Assembly (NCBI RefSeq): GCF_900106765.1
Contig: NZ_FNNG01000002.1
Span: 248,001-312,000, forward strand
Length of the DNA: 64,000 nt
Direction: 5' to 3'
From: Tepidimicrobium xylanilyticum
Lineage (GTDB): Bacteria; Bacillota; Clostridia; Tissierellales; Tepidimicrobiaceae
The translations under genes and the position numbers were made by a program. Of the stretch, positions 33,886-43,296 are shown piece after piece (position 1 is the stretch's first letter; each line of letters opens with the position of its first letter). The notes below the pieces were generated by a model. That model ran no database searches, was not told the origin of the DNA, and saw only the letters and a list, made by a program, of their open reading frames with translations.

Positions 33886-34860
33886 TTATACCCTCTCTTT
33901 CCTTCTTAATAGAAATAAAAAGAAAGGTGCCCCTAAAGCTGACATTATTATTCCTACTGGAATTTCCATTGGTGCTAACAATACTCTAGCCACAGTATCA
34001 CATAACATAACTATTGTTCCTCCTAAAAAAATAGATCCTGGAAATAATATTCTATAATCCGAACCTATGAACAATCTAGCAATATGAGGAACTATAAGTC
34101 CAACAAAACCCAATAAACCAACAGCAGAAATAGCTGCTCCTGCTAATAACGATGATAGTATTATGAATATAAATCTGGTTCTTTCAACATTCAATCCAAG
34201 ACCTGTAGCTATTTCATCTCCTAACATTAATATGTTTAATTTTGTTGGCAATAGTAATACTAATAAAACTCCTACTAATGTATAAGGAAGTATCATCTTT
34301 ACCTGAACCCAAGTGGTAGATGATAAACCGCCTACCATAAAAGATATTACACCTGCTACTCTGTCAGGATAAAATGTCATTAATGCATTTATACCAGCAT
34401 TTAACAAAGACGATACAGCTACCCCTGCTAAAATTAATCTGGTTGGTAATACTCCATCTTTCCAAGCTAATATGTATATGAATAGGGTAGCCAACAATGA
34501 ACCAACAAATGCTCCCATAGGCACTAGATAATAGAAATCAGGAAATAAGATAAGCAAAATTAATACTGCCAAACCTCCCCCCGCAGACACTCCTATAATA
34601 TTTGGACCTGCTAAAGGATTCCTCATAACTCCTTGAAGTATAGCTCCAGATAATGAAAGACATATGCCTACAAGGCCTGCCACTATAGTCCTTGGAAGCC
34701 TGACATTCCATATAACTTGTCGATTGATACTATCCTCATGAGATAAAATTGCTTTAACTATTCCTTTTATGGATATTTTTACTACCCCATTACAAAGGCT
34801 GATAAAAAAACTTAACATAAATAGAAAAATAAATACTGTAATTACGTATTTCTTTTGCAT
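33886..34860 (-). CDS. Orphan corrinoid-type ABC permease (BtuC/FecCD family)
   Basis: 324 residues, about ten helices. RLPRTIVAGLVGICLSLSG, VMRNPLAGPNIIGVSAGGG and LGFVGLIVPHIARLF are family blocks. It stands alone: no binding protein or ATPase follows it, and it ends convergent with pdxS. A cobalamin riboswitch lies upstream. The ATPase and lipoprotein without a permease at 27110-28934 would complete a transporter with it (inference). Confidence 0.88.
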   Translation of the reverse strand: MQKKYVITVFIFLFMLSFFISLCNGVVKISIKGIVKAILSHEDSINRQVIWNVRLPRTIVAGLVGICLSLSGAILQGVMRNPLAGPNIIGVSAGGGLAVLILLILFPDFYYLVPMGAFVGSLLATLFIYILAWKDGVLPTRLILAGVAVSSLLNAGINALMTFYPDRVAGVISFMVGGLSSTTWVQVKMILPYTLVGVLLVLLLPTKLNILMLGDEIATGLGLNVERTRFIFIILSSLLAGAAISAVGLLGFVGLIVPHIARLFIGSDYRILFPGSIFLGGTIVMLCDTVARVLLAPMEIPVGIIMSALGAPFFLFLLRRKERV

Positions 34861-34891
34861 TGCCCACCTCTTCCTATGTCCTATTCCTAAT

Positions 34892-34922
34892 AAAAGTCCT
34901 ACCTTCTAAAGGTAGGACTTTT
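34892..34922 (-). terminator. Expression-platform terminator of riboswitch 3
   Basis: AAAAGTCCTACCT and AGGTAGGACTTTT form a strong stem between riboswitch 3 and the permease start. Confidence 0.8.
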
Positions 34923-35000
34923 TTAAATAAATAACGTGCATATAAAAATACCTAATAAAAATAAGCCTAGCCTTCCCTCCGAAGGTTATCCAGCGAAAAA

Positions 35001-35155
35001 TATTAGGCAGGTCTCCTAACTTTTGGTCATCCTACTATCAACACCTCCCTAAGAAAATCTCAGTGGTATGAGTTGATTTCATCCCAATTACAGTAGCGGG
35101 GCTGTACTGGATTTTCACCAGTTTCACTTTTTATCCATAAGGAACCTAATATTTA
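35001..35155 (-). ncRNA. Cobalamin riboswitch 3
   Basis: Minus-strand B12-element with the same blocks as riboswitch 1, but with several changes: GTTAGGAGACC instead of GTCAGGAGACC, a TAAGGGAGG arm in place of CGGGAAGG, and one G fewer in the CCCCGCTACTGTAA block. The flanks, including the promoter and the following terminator stem, also match riboswitch 1. The segment looks like a diverging duplicate. Promoter boxes TTGCAT (35217-35212) and TAGAAT (35194-35189) have a 17-base spacer. Confidence 0.9.
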
Positions 35156-35188
35156 CAATATTAAATTTTATTAAATTTTCCAATCTTG

Positions 35189-35217
35189 ATTCTATCATAG
35201 GCCGAATTTTTATGCAA
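35189..35217 (-). promoter_or_regulatory. Promoter of riboswitch 3 and the orphan permease
   Basis: TTGCAT, 17-base spacer, TAGAAT on the minus strand; near-copy of the promoter at 25314-25342. Confidence 0.6.
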
Positions 35218-35251
35218 CAATCCTCAACAAGCTTCTAACATAGTATGTAAA

Positions 35252-35716
35252 TCAGTTTATTTCTTTTAATAAATTTGCCATTTCTATTGCAGTAATTGCC
35301 GCATCATAACCTTTGTTTCCACTTTTTGTACCTGCTCTTTCAATAGCTTGTTCTATATTGTCTGTTGTAATTACTCCAAATATAACAGGTATTCCAGTAC
35401 TTAGGGAAACATTTGCTATTCCTTTTGATACTTCGCTTGATACATACTCAAAATGTGGTGTTGAGCCTCTTATTACTGCCCCAAGACAAATCACTGCATC
35501 ATATTTATTGGTTTCAGCAAGTTTTTTTGCAACTAATGGGATTTCAAAAGCACCAGGAACCCAGAATATTTCAATATTTTCTTCTTCGGTTCCATGTCTT
35601 TTTAACCCATCTATGGCACCTGATAGTAATTGACTTCCAATAAATTCATTAAATCTTCCTATTACAATAGCAAATTTCAAATCTTGAGATATTAATTTCC
35701 CTACATAAGTTTTCAT
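35252..35716 (-). CDS. ribH: 6,7-dimethyl-8-ribityllumazine synthase
   Basis: 154 residues. RibH condenses the ribityl-pyrimidine with dihydroxybutanone phosphate. [32 protein letters not shown] with the catalytic His, and [21 protein letters not shown] are all standard. Last gene of the ribDEBAH operon, 15 bases after ribBA. Confidence 0.96.
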   Translation of the reverse strand: MKTYVGKLISQDLKFAIVIGRFNEFIGSQLLSGAIDGLKRHGTEEENIEIFWVPGAFEIPLVAKKLAETNKYDAVICLGAVIRGSTPHFEYVSSEVSKGIANVSLSTGIPVIFGVITTDNIEQAIERAGTKSGNKGYDAAITAIEMANLLKEIN

Positions 35717-35730
35717 TGCTTACATCTCCT

Positions 35731-36933
35731 TTACTTTATATTTAAAATATGCCCCATTTTTTCTTTTTTTGTTTTTAAATAAAAATAATCCTCATCATTT
35801 GATTCTATTTCTATAGGTACTCTTTCCACTACTTCCAAGCCATAGTTAGACAAACCATAGATTTTTTTAGGATTATTCGTCATAAGCTTTATCTTTTTTG
35901 CTCCAATATCTGATAATATTTGAGCACCTATTCCATAGTCCCTTAAATCTTCAGGATAGCCTAAAGCCAAATTAGCTTCAACTGTGTCCATCCCTTTCTC
36001 TTGAAGTTCATAAGCCTTGAGTTTATTTATTAAACCTATACCTCTACCTTCTTGCCTCATGTATAAAAGTATTCCTTTTCCTTCTTCATTTATCCTTTTC
36101 ATAGATTCATGTAACTGCCCTCCACAGTCACATCTCAATGAAGCAAATACATCCCCCGTCAGACACTCAGAATGAACCCTTACAAGGATTGGCTCATCAC
36201 AATTTATATCTCCTTTAACTAATGCTAGGTGATGTTCGCCATTTATTTTATTTACATAACCCATGATGCTAAAATCTCCATATATAGTGGGTAATCTGGT
36301 TTCAGCAACTTTGGAAACTAAAATTTCATTTTTTATTCTATATGCTATCAAATCTGCAATAGTAATTATTTTTATATTATGCTTTTTTGCAAAATCCATA
36401 AGCTGCGGTATTCTTGCCATAGTGCCATCTTCATTGATTATTTCACATATTACTCCTGCTGGATATAGTCCTGCTAATCTTGCCAAATCTATGGCTGCTT
36501 CTGTATGACCCGCTCTTTTTAGTACTCCACCCTCTTGTCCTTTTAAAGGAAATACATGACCTGGACGCCTAAAATCTTCTCCTGTAACATTTGGATCAAG
36601 CACTTTTTTTATGGTAGTTGCTCTTTCCCCTGCCGAAATTCCAGTAATAGTATCTTTATAGTCTATAGAAACAGTAAAAGCCGTTTCATGATTATCTGTA
36701 TTTTCCTTTACCATTTGCTCTATGTTTAACTCCTTTAGCCTTTCTTCTATTATAGGCATGCAAACTAGTCCCCTAGCATATTTAATCATGAAATTAATCT
36801 TTGAATCTGTAATTTTTTCTGCTGCCACTATTAAATCTCCTTCATTTTCTCTATTTTTATCATCTACGACTATTACAAAATTACCATTTCTAATATCTTC
36901 TAATCCTTCTTCTATAGTATTAAACTTAAACAT
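35731..36933 (-). CDS. ribBA: Bifunctional 3,4-dihydroxy-2-butanone-4-phosphate synthase / GTP cyclohydrolase II
   Basis: About 400 residues. The RibB half has [22 protein letters not shown] and [12 protein letters not shown]. The RibA half has the zinc-binding [18 protein letters not shown] and the RQEGRGIGL loop. It supplies both precursors of riboflavin. ATG 36933 is chosen because AGGGGTGAT precedes it; the upstream ATG lies within ribE. Confidence 0.95.
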   Translation of the reverse strand: MFKFNTIEEGLEDIRNGNFVIVVDDKNRENEGDLIVAAEKITDSKINFMIKYARGLVCMPIIEERLKELNIEQMVKENTDNHETAFTVSIDYKDTITGISAGERATTIKKVLDPNVTGEDFRRPGHVFPLKGQEGGVLKRAGHTEAAIDLARLAGLYPAGVICEIINEDGTMARIPQLMDFAKKHNIKIITIADLIAYRIKNEILVSKVAETRLPTIYGDFSIMGYVNKINGEHHLALVKGDINCDEPILVRVHSECLTGDVFASLRCDCGGQLHESMKRINEEGKGILLYMRQEGRGIGLINKLKAYELQEKGMDTVEANLALGYPEDLRDYGIGAQILSDIGAKKIKLMTNNPKKIYGLSNYGLEVVERVPIEIESNDEDYFYLKTKKEKMGHILNIK

Positions 36934-36937
36934 CTTA

Positions 36938-37591
36938 TCACCCCTGTATAAAGCCATTATTTTTCAAAAAATTTATATCTATTTTACTTTCATTTTGAAC
37001 TTTCTTGTAAGACAAAAATCTTTCAATGTACTTCCCCACCAGATCACACTCAATATTGACTAAATCGTTTATTTTTTTAGTAGCCAATGTTGTAACCACT
37101 TTAGTATGAGGAATTATAGCTACCTTAAACTTCTCCTCATCCACAAAGCTTATAGTCAAACTTACTCCATCTATAGCAATTGAACCTTTGTGAACTATAT
37201 ATTTTAATATATCTTTTGAACTAGATATGGTTATCCACATTGAATCCCCTTCTTCTTCAATTTCTTCTATAACACCTGTACCGTCTATATGCCCAGTTAC
37301 TACATGTCCTCCAAGCCTATCTCCTACTCTCAAAGCTCTTTCAAAATTAACATAATCTCCACTCTGTATAAATCCAAGATTTGTCTTTCTTATCGTTTCA
37401 GCCATTACATCCACTTTGAACAAATTCTTATCAAATTCTTTCACAGTTAAACACACACCATTAATGGCTATACTATCCCCTATGGTAATATCCTCGACTA
37501 TCTTTTTACATTCAAAAGTCATAGTCCATATTTTATTGCTCTTTTTTATATCAAGCACTTTTCCTACTTCTTCTACGAGTCCCGTAAACAT
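36938..37591 (-). CDS. ribE: Riboflavin synthase alpha chain
   Basis: 217 residues with the duplicated lumazine-binding domain. It starts [10 protein letters not shown], the family hallmark; AINGVCLTV and AIDGVSLTI mark the two halves, and [13 protein letters not shown] follows. It dismutates two lumazines into riboflavin. Second gene of the rib operon. Confidence 0.95.
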   Translation of the reverse strand: MFTGLVEEVGKVLDIKKSNKIWTMTFECKKIVEDITIGDSIAINGVCLTVKEFDKNLFKVDVMAETIRKTNLGFIQSGDYVNFERALRVGDRLGGHVVTGHIDGTGVIEEIEEEGDSMWITISSSKDILKYIVHKGSIAIDGVSLTISFVDEEKFKVAIIPHTKVVTTLATKKINDLVNIECDLVGKYIERFLSYKKVQNESKIDINFLKNNGFIQG

Positions 37592-37604
37592 AACATCACT
37601 TCCT

Positions 37605-38696
37605 TTATCTTACATAACCTTCAATCATTATATCTTTACCTAATTTAGTAATCTCCATATCTTTCAAGTCTACTACATCCTTTATATGTGCTATTCCTTC
37701 CCCTTCAACCGGAGTTTTTGCATCTCTTCCTCCAATAATTTTAGGAGCTATAAAAAATACAACTTTATCTACTAAATCCTCCTTAAAAAAGCTAAAACTT
37801 ACTTCTCCACCTCCTTCTATTAACAAGCTATCAATCTCTCTCTTTCCCAGTTCTTCCATTAAGAACTGTAAATCCACTCTTCCGTTTTTTGCTGAGCTTA
37901 CTAGTACTTCCGCCCCTTTTTCTCTAATTGCTTTTACCTTATCTTCCAATGTAAATTTGGTTACTACAACAATAGTGCTAGAAGGGTTTATATTTAGTAC
38001 TTTTGATGTTATTGGAATCCTACCACTACTATCCAAAATAATTCTTATAGGATCTACACATTGCATATTATCTAATCTTGTATTTAACATAGGGTCGTCC
38101 ATTATTACCGTATTTACTCCCACCAAAATAGCTGAAACTTTTTGCCTTAATAAATGTCCATATTTTCTTGCTTTTTCTCCAGTTACCCACCTGGAATCTC
38201 CTGTATATGTAGCTATTTTCCCATCTAAACTCATGCCAGCTTTCATTATAGTGAAAGGAATTTTAGTAACTATGTATTTAATATATATCTCATTTAACCT
38301 CTCAGCTTCTTCTTTTAAAACCCCAACCTTCACTTCCAACCCATTTTCTCTTAGTATTCTTATACCATTTCCAGAAACTATTGGATTAGGATCTTCCATA
38401 GCTATAATTACTCTTTTAATTCCACTTTTAATTATCCGATCTACACAAGGTGGAGTCTTCCCAAAATGAGAACAAGGTTCTAAAGTAACATACATAGTAG
38501 CATCTTCAACATTTTCCACTGCATAATTTAACGCATTTATTTCAGCATGATTTTCCCCATATTTCTCATGATAGCCTTTGCCTATTATCCTTCCATCTTT
38601 GACTATCACTGCCCCTACCAAAGGATTTGGATTTGTAAATCCCATAGCTTCTTCAGCAAGCCCCAATGCTATTTTCATAAAAAATTCATCATTCAT
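37605..38696 (-). CDS. ribD: Bifunctional pyrimidine deaminase / reductase of riboflavin synthesis
   Basis: 363 residues. The N-terminal deaminase has the zinc site HAEINAL and PCSHFGKTPPC. The C-terminal reductase domain has MKAGMSLDGKIAT, SRWVTGEKAR and the LLIEGGGEVSFSF strand. First gene after the FMN riboswitch. Confidence 0.95.
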   Translation of the reverse strand: MNDEFFMKIALGLAEEAMGFTNPNPLVGAVIVKDGRIIGKGYHEKYGENHAEINALNYAVENVEDATMYVTLEPCSHFGKTPPCVDRIIKSGIKRVIIAMEDPNPIVSGNGIRILRENGLEVKVGVLKEEAERLNEIYIKYIVTKIPFTIMKAGMSLDGKIATYTGDSRWVTGEKARKYGHLLRQKVSAILVGVNTVIMDDPMLNTRLDNMQCVDPIRIILDSSGRIPITSKVLNINPSSTIVVVTKFTLEDKVKAIREKGAEVLVSSAKNGRVDLQFLMEELGKREIDSLLIEGGGEVSFSFFKEDLVDKVVFFIAPKIIGGRDAKTPVEGEGIAHIKDVVDLKDMEITKLGKDIMIEGYVR

Positions 38697-38716
38697 AAAA
38701 TCCCCCCAAATATTAA

Positions 38717-38740
38717 AGCCCTGAAATAAATTTCAGGGCT
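38717..38740 (-). terminator. Expression-platform terminator of the FMN riboswitch
   Basis: AGCCCTGAAA and TTTCAGGGCT form a stem just before the ribD start, followed by TTTAATATTT on the minus strand. Confidence 0.8.
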
Positions 38741-38800
38741 GATTAAACAATTTCATTTATAATATAATAATCGTGATAATTATTATAATGCATATGATAT

Positions 38801-38909
38801 CTTCTTCCATCCAGACTATACTGTCGGCTTCGGAATTCCACCGAATCATGCCTAAATAGGCTCGTGGGCTATACCACCGGTGGGGACTTTCACCCCGCCC
38901 TGAAGAATC
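38801..38909 (-). ncRNA. FMN riboswitch (RFN element)
   Basis: The minus strand shows GGGCGGGGTGAAAGTCCCC, ACCGGTGGTATAGCCC, ACGAGCC, GATTCGGTGGAATTCCGAA, GCCGACAGTATAGTCTGGATG and GAAGAAG, the conserved RFN blocks in order. It controls ribDEBAH. Confidence 0.96.
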
Positions 38910-39009
38910 ATAATTGGCTTAATTCATTTGTCTATTTTCACTTCAAATATAAATTAGCCTACTCCTTTCCTGTTCTTTAACATCACATATTTTAACAATT
39001 TTTAATAAA

Positions 39010-39038
39010 AGTATATCTGATGTAAATATATGTGTCAA
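39010..39038 (-). promoter_or_regulatory. Promoter of the rib operon
   Basis: TTGACA (39038-39033), 17-base spacer, TATACT (39015-39010) on the minus strand, about 100 bases before the FMN riboswitch. Confidence 0.7.
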
Positions 39039-39130
39039 GACATCTTTTAACTTTAAAATCCATCAAGCCTTCTCATTACCACCTTGATCCCTGATTTTTT
39101 ATTTTGAAATACCTATTTTGGCATATTACA

Positions 39131-39706
39131 TTATTTTACAGTATAATTTGCTTTTTCAATATATTTAAATCCACTTTCATCTATGGAAATTACATTAACA
39201 CTTCCATTCTCTACTCTAAACTTAAAATAATAATCTAAATTATCAAATACCCAGGATAGAGCAATTCTAATGACTCCAGCATGGCATACTAAAAGGGCAT
39301 CTTCCCCTTTATTCAAAATCTCCTCCAAGAAGGAAGTAACCCTTTCATATGCCATCTTAATGCTTTCCCCTCTTGGAGTTACAAAATTTATATAGTCTTC
39401 GTCCCAAATTTTTGCTTCCTCTGGAAACTTGTCCTTTATTTGTTCATAGGTATTCCCTTCGAATAGTCCAAAATCCACTTCTTTAATCCTTTCCTCCCTT
39501 TTCCCATCTAACCCTAATATCTCCATAGTCTGAATAGCCCTATATAAAGGACTCACATATACTTTATCAAAAGACAAGGTATCCACAAAGGTTTTAGTCC
39601 TACGAATTTGTTCCTTCCCTTCATCTGTTAATATGGTTTCCTTTGTACTAAATATGCCTTTCACATTATCTTGAGTTTGTCCATGACGAACTAATATTAT
39701 GTCCAC
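39131..39706 (-). CDS. cobC: Histidine phosphatase, probable alpha-ribazole phosphatase
   Basis: 191 residues, phosphoglycerate-mutase-like fold: LVRHGQTQDNVKG with catalytic His, SPLYRAIQT, EVDFGLFEGNTYEQ and LLVCHAGVIRIAL. In this place, overlapping cobS by ten bases, it most likely removes the 5'-phosphate in nucleotide-loop assembly. The fold alone would allow other phosphatase roles. Confidence 0.85.
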   Translation of the reverse strand: MDIILVRHGQTQDNVKGIFSTKETILTDEGKEQIRRTKTFVDTLSFDKVYVSPLYRAIQTMEILGLDGKREERIKEVDFGLFEGNTYEQIKDKFPEEAKIWDEDYINFVTPRGESIKMAYERVTSFLEEILNKGEDALLVCHAGVIRIALSWVFDNLDYYFKFRVENGSVNVISIDESGFKYIEKANYTVK

Positions 39707-40434
39707 CTTAACACCTCCAAAAATATTATTAAAGATACTATTTCACTTAATTCTATAGTGGCTCCATATACATCTCCAGTAAAACCATCTATTTTTCTAT
39801 AGGTAATTTTAGTCATCACCTGTCCTATAAGGAAGGAAAAAAATAATGGTATTATATAAATTGGTTTTACTAACAAAACTATTAGCAAATATCCAATTCC
39901 TCCAAAAAGGGCATATGTTTTGGGATTGCTTCTATGGAACATATACCCTATTCCATCTTTTCTAGCAACTTTTTTACTTGACATCAAATATGCTATTACT
40001 AAGCGGCTATTTCCATAGGATAATGCCAATATAATTGGAATATTTTTGTCTAGACTTAATATTAAAATATATTTTAGTAAAATATCCATAACTATGGAAA
40101 TAACACCAAAAGTTCCTATTCGGCTATCTTTCATAATTTCAAGCACTTGTTCTTTTTTTCTATAGGATAAAAATCCATCACAAGTATCTGCTAATCCATC
40201 TAGATGAAGCCCTCCCGTTATTGCTACCATTGATAGTAAGGCAAAAAAACTAGCTGTATTTTCATTTAAGTGACTAAATATACTGTACGAAACTCCCCCT
40301 AGTCCCCCAATTATAATGCCTACTAATGGAAAGAAAAAAATGCTTTTGGATAGATTTTTATCGTTAAAGTCAACAGCCTTTTTTACGGGTATTCGGGTTA
40401 AAAATTGTATGGACAATATTAGTCCATCTATCAT
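39697..40434 (-). CDS. cobS: Adenosylcobinamide-GDP ribazoletransferase
   Basis: About 245 residues, membrane protein. CobS joins adenosylcobinamide-GDP to alpha-ribazole or its phosphate. LSIQFLTRIPVKK, FFPLVGIIIGG, GGLHLDGLADTCDGF and KDSRIGTFG are diagnostic. ATG 40434 overlaps the cobU stop by four bases. Confidence 0.93.
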   Translation of the reverse strand: MIDGLILSIQFLTRIPVKKAVDFNDKNLSKSIFFFPLVGIIIGGLGGVSYSIFSHLNENTASFFALLSMVAITGGLHLDGLADTCDGFLSYRKKEQVLEIMKDSRIGTFGVISIVMDILLKYILILSLDKNIPIILALSYGNSRLVIAYLMSSKKVARKDGIGYMFHRSNPKTYALFGGIGYLLIVLLVKPIYIIPLFFSFLIGQVMTKITYRKIDGFTGDVYGATIELSEIVSLIIFLEVLRWT

Positions 40435-40967
40435 TTTATCTTCACCGGTATTCCACAACATACCAAATAAACCTCATGGGATAGGGCAGCTATCCTTTGG
40501 TTTATCCTTCCTTGAATATCCCTGAAAACTCTGCCTATGTGATTATCTGGTACTAGAGAATATCCTACTTCATTTGTTACCAATACTAGATTATATCTTC
40601 TCTCTTCAATAGCTTGGATTAAAGAATATAATTCATCAAATATTCTATTTTCCACTTCCTTCTGTAAATTATAGTCTATATAGTCTTTGCCATCTGTCAC
40701 ATCAAACATTATATTGGAGCTAAGAAGGGTTATGCAATCCAATAAGTAATTCTTCTCTTCTCCTAAGGCATCAGTTAATGAATAATAACCTTCGTAAGTT
40801 CTCCAATGGAAAGGTCGACTTTCCCTATGTAATTTGATTCTTTCTTCCATTTCCTTATCCCATATTTTAGATGTGGCTATGTAGACTACATCCTTCTTAT
40901 CCCTATATAAATTTTCTGCAAAACTGCTTTTACCACTTCGGGCTCCACCTGTAACTAAAATGACCAT
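40431..40967 (-). CDS. cobU: Adenosylcobinamide kinase / guanylyltransferase
   Basis: About 178 residues. LVTGGARSGKSSFAE is the P-loop. RESRPFHWRTYE carries the guanylylated-His region, and LVTNEVGYSLVPDNHIGRVFRD is the family's best-kept block. It phosphorylates and guanylylates cobinamide. Start at ATG 40967 after GGTGAT. First gene of cobU-cobS-cobC. Confidence 0.93.
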   Translation of the reverse strand: MVILVTGGARSGKSSFAENLYRDKKDVVYIATSKIWDKEMEERIKLHRESRPFHWRTYEGYYSLTDALGEEKNYLLDCITLLSSNIMFDVTDGKDYIDYNLQKEVENRIFDELYSLIQAIEERRYNLVLVTNEVGYSLVPDNHIGRVFRDIQGRINQRIAALSHEVYLVCCGIPVKIK

Positions 40968-41036
40968 TTTATCACCTACACTTCTCAATATCCAATTAGT
41001 TACTAGTATACCATAAACTAATTCTAGTTGAAACTA

Positions 41037-41065
41037 TTGACTAAATAAATTATTAATATTACAAT
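41037..41065 (+). promoter_or_regulatory. Promoter of riboswitch 4 / btuFCD-cblTS operon
   Basis: TTGACT (41037-41042), 17-base spacer, TACAAT (41060-41065). The cobalamin riboswitch begins about 25 bases downstream. Confidence 0.7.
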
Positions 41066-41089
41066 ATATTATACAATTAAATAATCAAA

Positions 41090-41247
41090 TCTTATGGTCC
41101 GTAAGGATAAAGGGAAGACGGGTGAGAAGCCCGCGCAGCCCCCGCTACTGTAAGTGAGGATGAAGCCCTAATATGCCACTATCTTTAAAGATGGGAAGGC
41201 AGGGTGGAGGATGAATCACAAGCCAGGATACCTGCCATAAGATTTTA
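41090..41247 (+). ncRNA. Cobalamin riboswitch 4 (divergent from the other three)
   Basis: Plus-strand B12-element: GGGAAGACGGGTGAGAAGCCCG, GCAGCCCCCGCTACTGTAA, GATGAAGCC, ATGCCACT, GGGAAGGCAGG, GATGAATCACAAGCCAGGATACCTGCC. Core blocks match the family, but peripheral arms differ clearly from riboswitches 1-3, so it is not a recent copy of them. It controls btuFCD-cblTS. Confidence 0.95.
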
Positions 41248-41302
41248 GTGAATTAACCTTCGGAGGGAAGGTATAATCTATTTTTTGTGCCCATTTATTA
41301 AG

Positions 41303-41328
41303 AAAACCTACCTCCTAAGGTAGGTTTT
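41303..41328 (+). terminator. Expression-platform terminator of riboswitch 4
   Basis: AAAACCTACC and GGTAGGTTTT form the stem, followed by TT, between riboswitch and btuF. A competing CCTTCGGAGGGAAGG stem lies just upstream. Confidence 0.8.
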
Positions 41329-41359
41329 TTGATATATACATAGGGATAGGAGGGTCTTC

Positions 41360-42304
41360 ATGAAAAAAATCAAAAACATATTTATTCTACCATTAATATT
41401 GATTCTAGTATTTTCATTGGTAGCTTGTACAAATGAAGTTAAATTGGAATCTGAAAATGAAGTTCTTAAATCAAATCAAGAAATAGAAGTAAAATTCCCA
41501 TTAACTATTACAGACTTTTTAGACAGGAAAGTAACCTTAATAAAAGAACCTAAAAGAATCGTATCCCTTGCTCCTTCTACTACTGAACTTTTATATGCAT
41601 TAGGAGTAGGAGATAAAGTTGTAGGTGTCACTGAATACGATGATTATCCTCCTGAAGTTGAAAAAGTTCCAAAAGTAGGAGGTTATAAGGGAGCTAATAT
41701 TGAAGCTATTATTGCACAAAATCCTGATTTAATCTTAGCTTCAAACCAATCCGGTAAAGAGGAAATAGAAACATTAGAAAACATGGGAATACCAGTTTTA
41801 GTAATGGAAGCTAAAAACATAGAAGGGATATATAAGTCCATAAAATTATTAGCAGAAATAACTGAAGCTGAAGAAAAAGGAGAAGAAATTATAAATGGAA
41901 TGAAAACTGAAATTAATAAAATAAAGGAGAAGGTAGAAGGTCTTCCAACAATTGATGTATTTTACCTCGTCTTCTTGGATGGTAACTGGACTGCTGGAAA
42001 AGGCACATTTATTGATGAGCTTATAACTATTGCTGGTGGGAGAAATATTGTTGATCTAGAAGGTTGGCCTCAATACAGTATAGAAGAGCTGGTTAAGAAA
42101 AATCCTGATGTTATAATTACAGCACCACATGCTGGTAATGTGGAAGATATAATAAAAGCTGAAGGTTACAAGGATACTGATGCTGTCAAAAATGGAAATA
42201 TATTTGTAGTAAGCGATGATAACATAATATCGAGGGCTTCCAGTAGGCTTGTATTAGGATTGAAAGAAATTGCTGAATTCTTACATCCGGAGGTTTTTAA
42301 TTAA
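41360..42304 (+). CDS. btuF: Corrinoid ABC importer binding lipoprotein
   Basis: 314 residues. The signal peptide ends in the lipobox LVAC. The mature protein has RIVSLAPSTTELLYALGVGDKVVGVTEYDDYP, a strong BtuF-type opening, AQNPDLILASN, and a C-terminal lobe with DEAGG-like LITIAGGRNIVD. Strong ribosome site AGGAGGG. First gene after riboswitch 4. Confidence 0.9.
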   Translation: MKKIKNIFILPLILILVFSLVACTNEVKLESENEVLKSNQEIEVKFPLTITDFLDRKVTLIKEPKRIVSLAPSTTELLYALGVGDKVVGVTEYDDYPPEVEKVPKVGGYKGANIEAIIAQNPDLILASNQSGKEEIETLENMGIPVLVMEAKNIEGIYKSIKLLAEITEAEEKGEEIINGMKTEINKIKEKVEGLPTIDVFYLVFLDGNWTAGKGTFIDELITIAGGRNIVDLEGWPQYSIEELVKKNPDVIITAPHAGNVEDIIKAEGYKDTDAVKNGNIFVVSDDNIISRASSRLVLGLKEIAEFLHPEVFN

Positions 42305-42305
42305 A

Positions 42306-43292
42306 GTGAAAAAGAATATTTATTTTATCATAGCTATTCTAGCACTTTTTTTTACAGTTATAATATCCATTTCTGTAGGAGCAGTTAAAATCCCCCTACA
42401 GGAAATTGTTAATGTATTTGCGAAAAGTGGAAATCAAACCAATAGAACCATAATCCTCAATTTAAGGCTTCCAAGGGTAATTGGCTCTGCAGTAGTAGGA
42501 ATGGGACTTTCTGTTGTAGGCGTTTTTTTCCAAGGACTACTCAGAAATACTATGGCTGATCCTTATGTGTTAGGAATCTCATCTGGTGCAGCTTTTGGAG
42601 CTACAATTGCCATAATCTTAGGCCTTGGCCTCTTTGGCATTAGTTTTTTGGCCTTTATTTCATCATTAGCAGTTGTAATATTTGTCTATATTGTATCTAA
42701 AACTGGTCCAAAAATATCTATGCACACAATGTTGCTGGCAGGAATAGCTATTAGTGCTTTTATTTCTGCAATTATATCTCTATTAATGCTTTTAAATCAC
42801 GAGGAGTTTAATAAAATTATCTTTTGGACTATGGGAGGATTTAGCCTAACTAACTGGAATAATATTGCATTTTCTGCTCCTATAATTGTCATTTGCTGCT
42901 TGATAATGTATGTGTTTTCAAGGGATTTAAATGCAATTTTAACAGGAGAGGAAATTGCTGAACATTTAGGGGTTAATACGGAGATGGTAAAAAAAATTAT
43001 TTTAGTTTTAGGTTCATTGGTTACTGCTACAACAGTTTCTGTAGGAGGAGTCATTAGTTTTGTTGGACTTATTGTCCCACATATATCAAGAATTATAGTA
43101 GGGCCTGATAATAGAATCCTTGTACCTTTTAGTGCTCTATCAGGAGCCATATTTTTAACAATGGCTGATACATTAGCTAGATTTATCTTAAGACCAACAG
43201 AAATACCTATAGGAATAATAACTGCAGCCTTTGGTGGGCCCTTCTTTTTATACTTACTAATTAAAAGCAAAAGAAAAAGCGAAAGAATGTGA
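42306..43292 (+). CDS. btuC: Corrinoid ABC importer permease
   Basis: About 329 residues and ten helices. LRLPRVIGSAVVGMGLSVVG, LLRNTMADPYVLGISSGAAFGA and GVISFVGLIVPHISRIIVG are BtuC/FecCD hallmarks. GTG 42306 is preferred as start, since GGAGG lies upstream at the end of btuF; a TTG at 42270 inside btuF is possible. Confidence 0.9.
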   Translation: MKKNIYFIIAILALFFTVIISISVGAVKIPLQEIVNVFAKSGNQTNRTIILNLRLPRVIGSAVVGMGLSVVGVFFQGLLRNTMADPYVLGISSGAAFGATIAIILGLGLFGISFLAFISSLAVVIFVYIVSKTGPKISMHTMLLAGIAISAFISAIISLLMLLNHEEFNKIIFWTMGGFSLTNWNNIAFSAPIIVICCLIMYVFSRDLNAILTGEEIAEHLGVNTEMVKKIILVLGSLVTATTVSVGGVISFVGLIVPHISRIIVGPDNRILVPFSALSGAIFLTMADTLARFILRPTEIPIGIITAAFGGPFFLYLLIKSKRKSERM

Positions 43293-43296
43293 TAAT

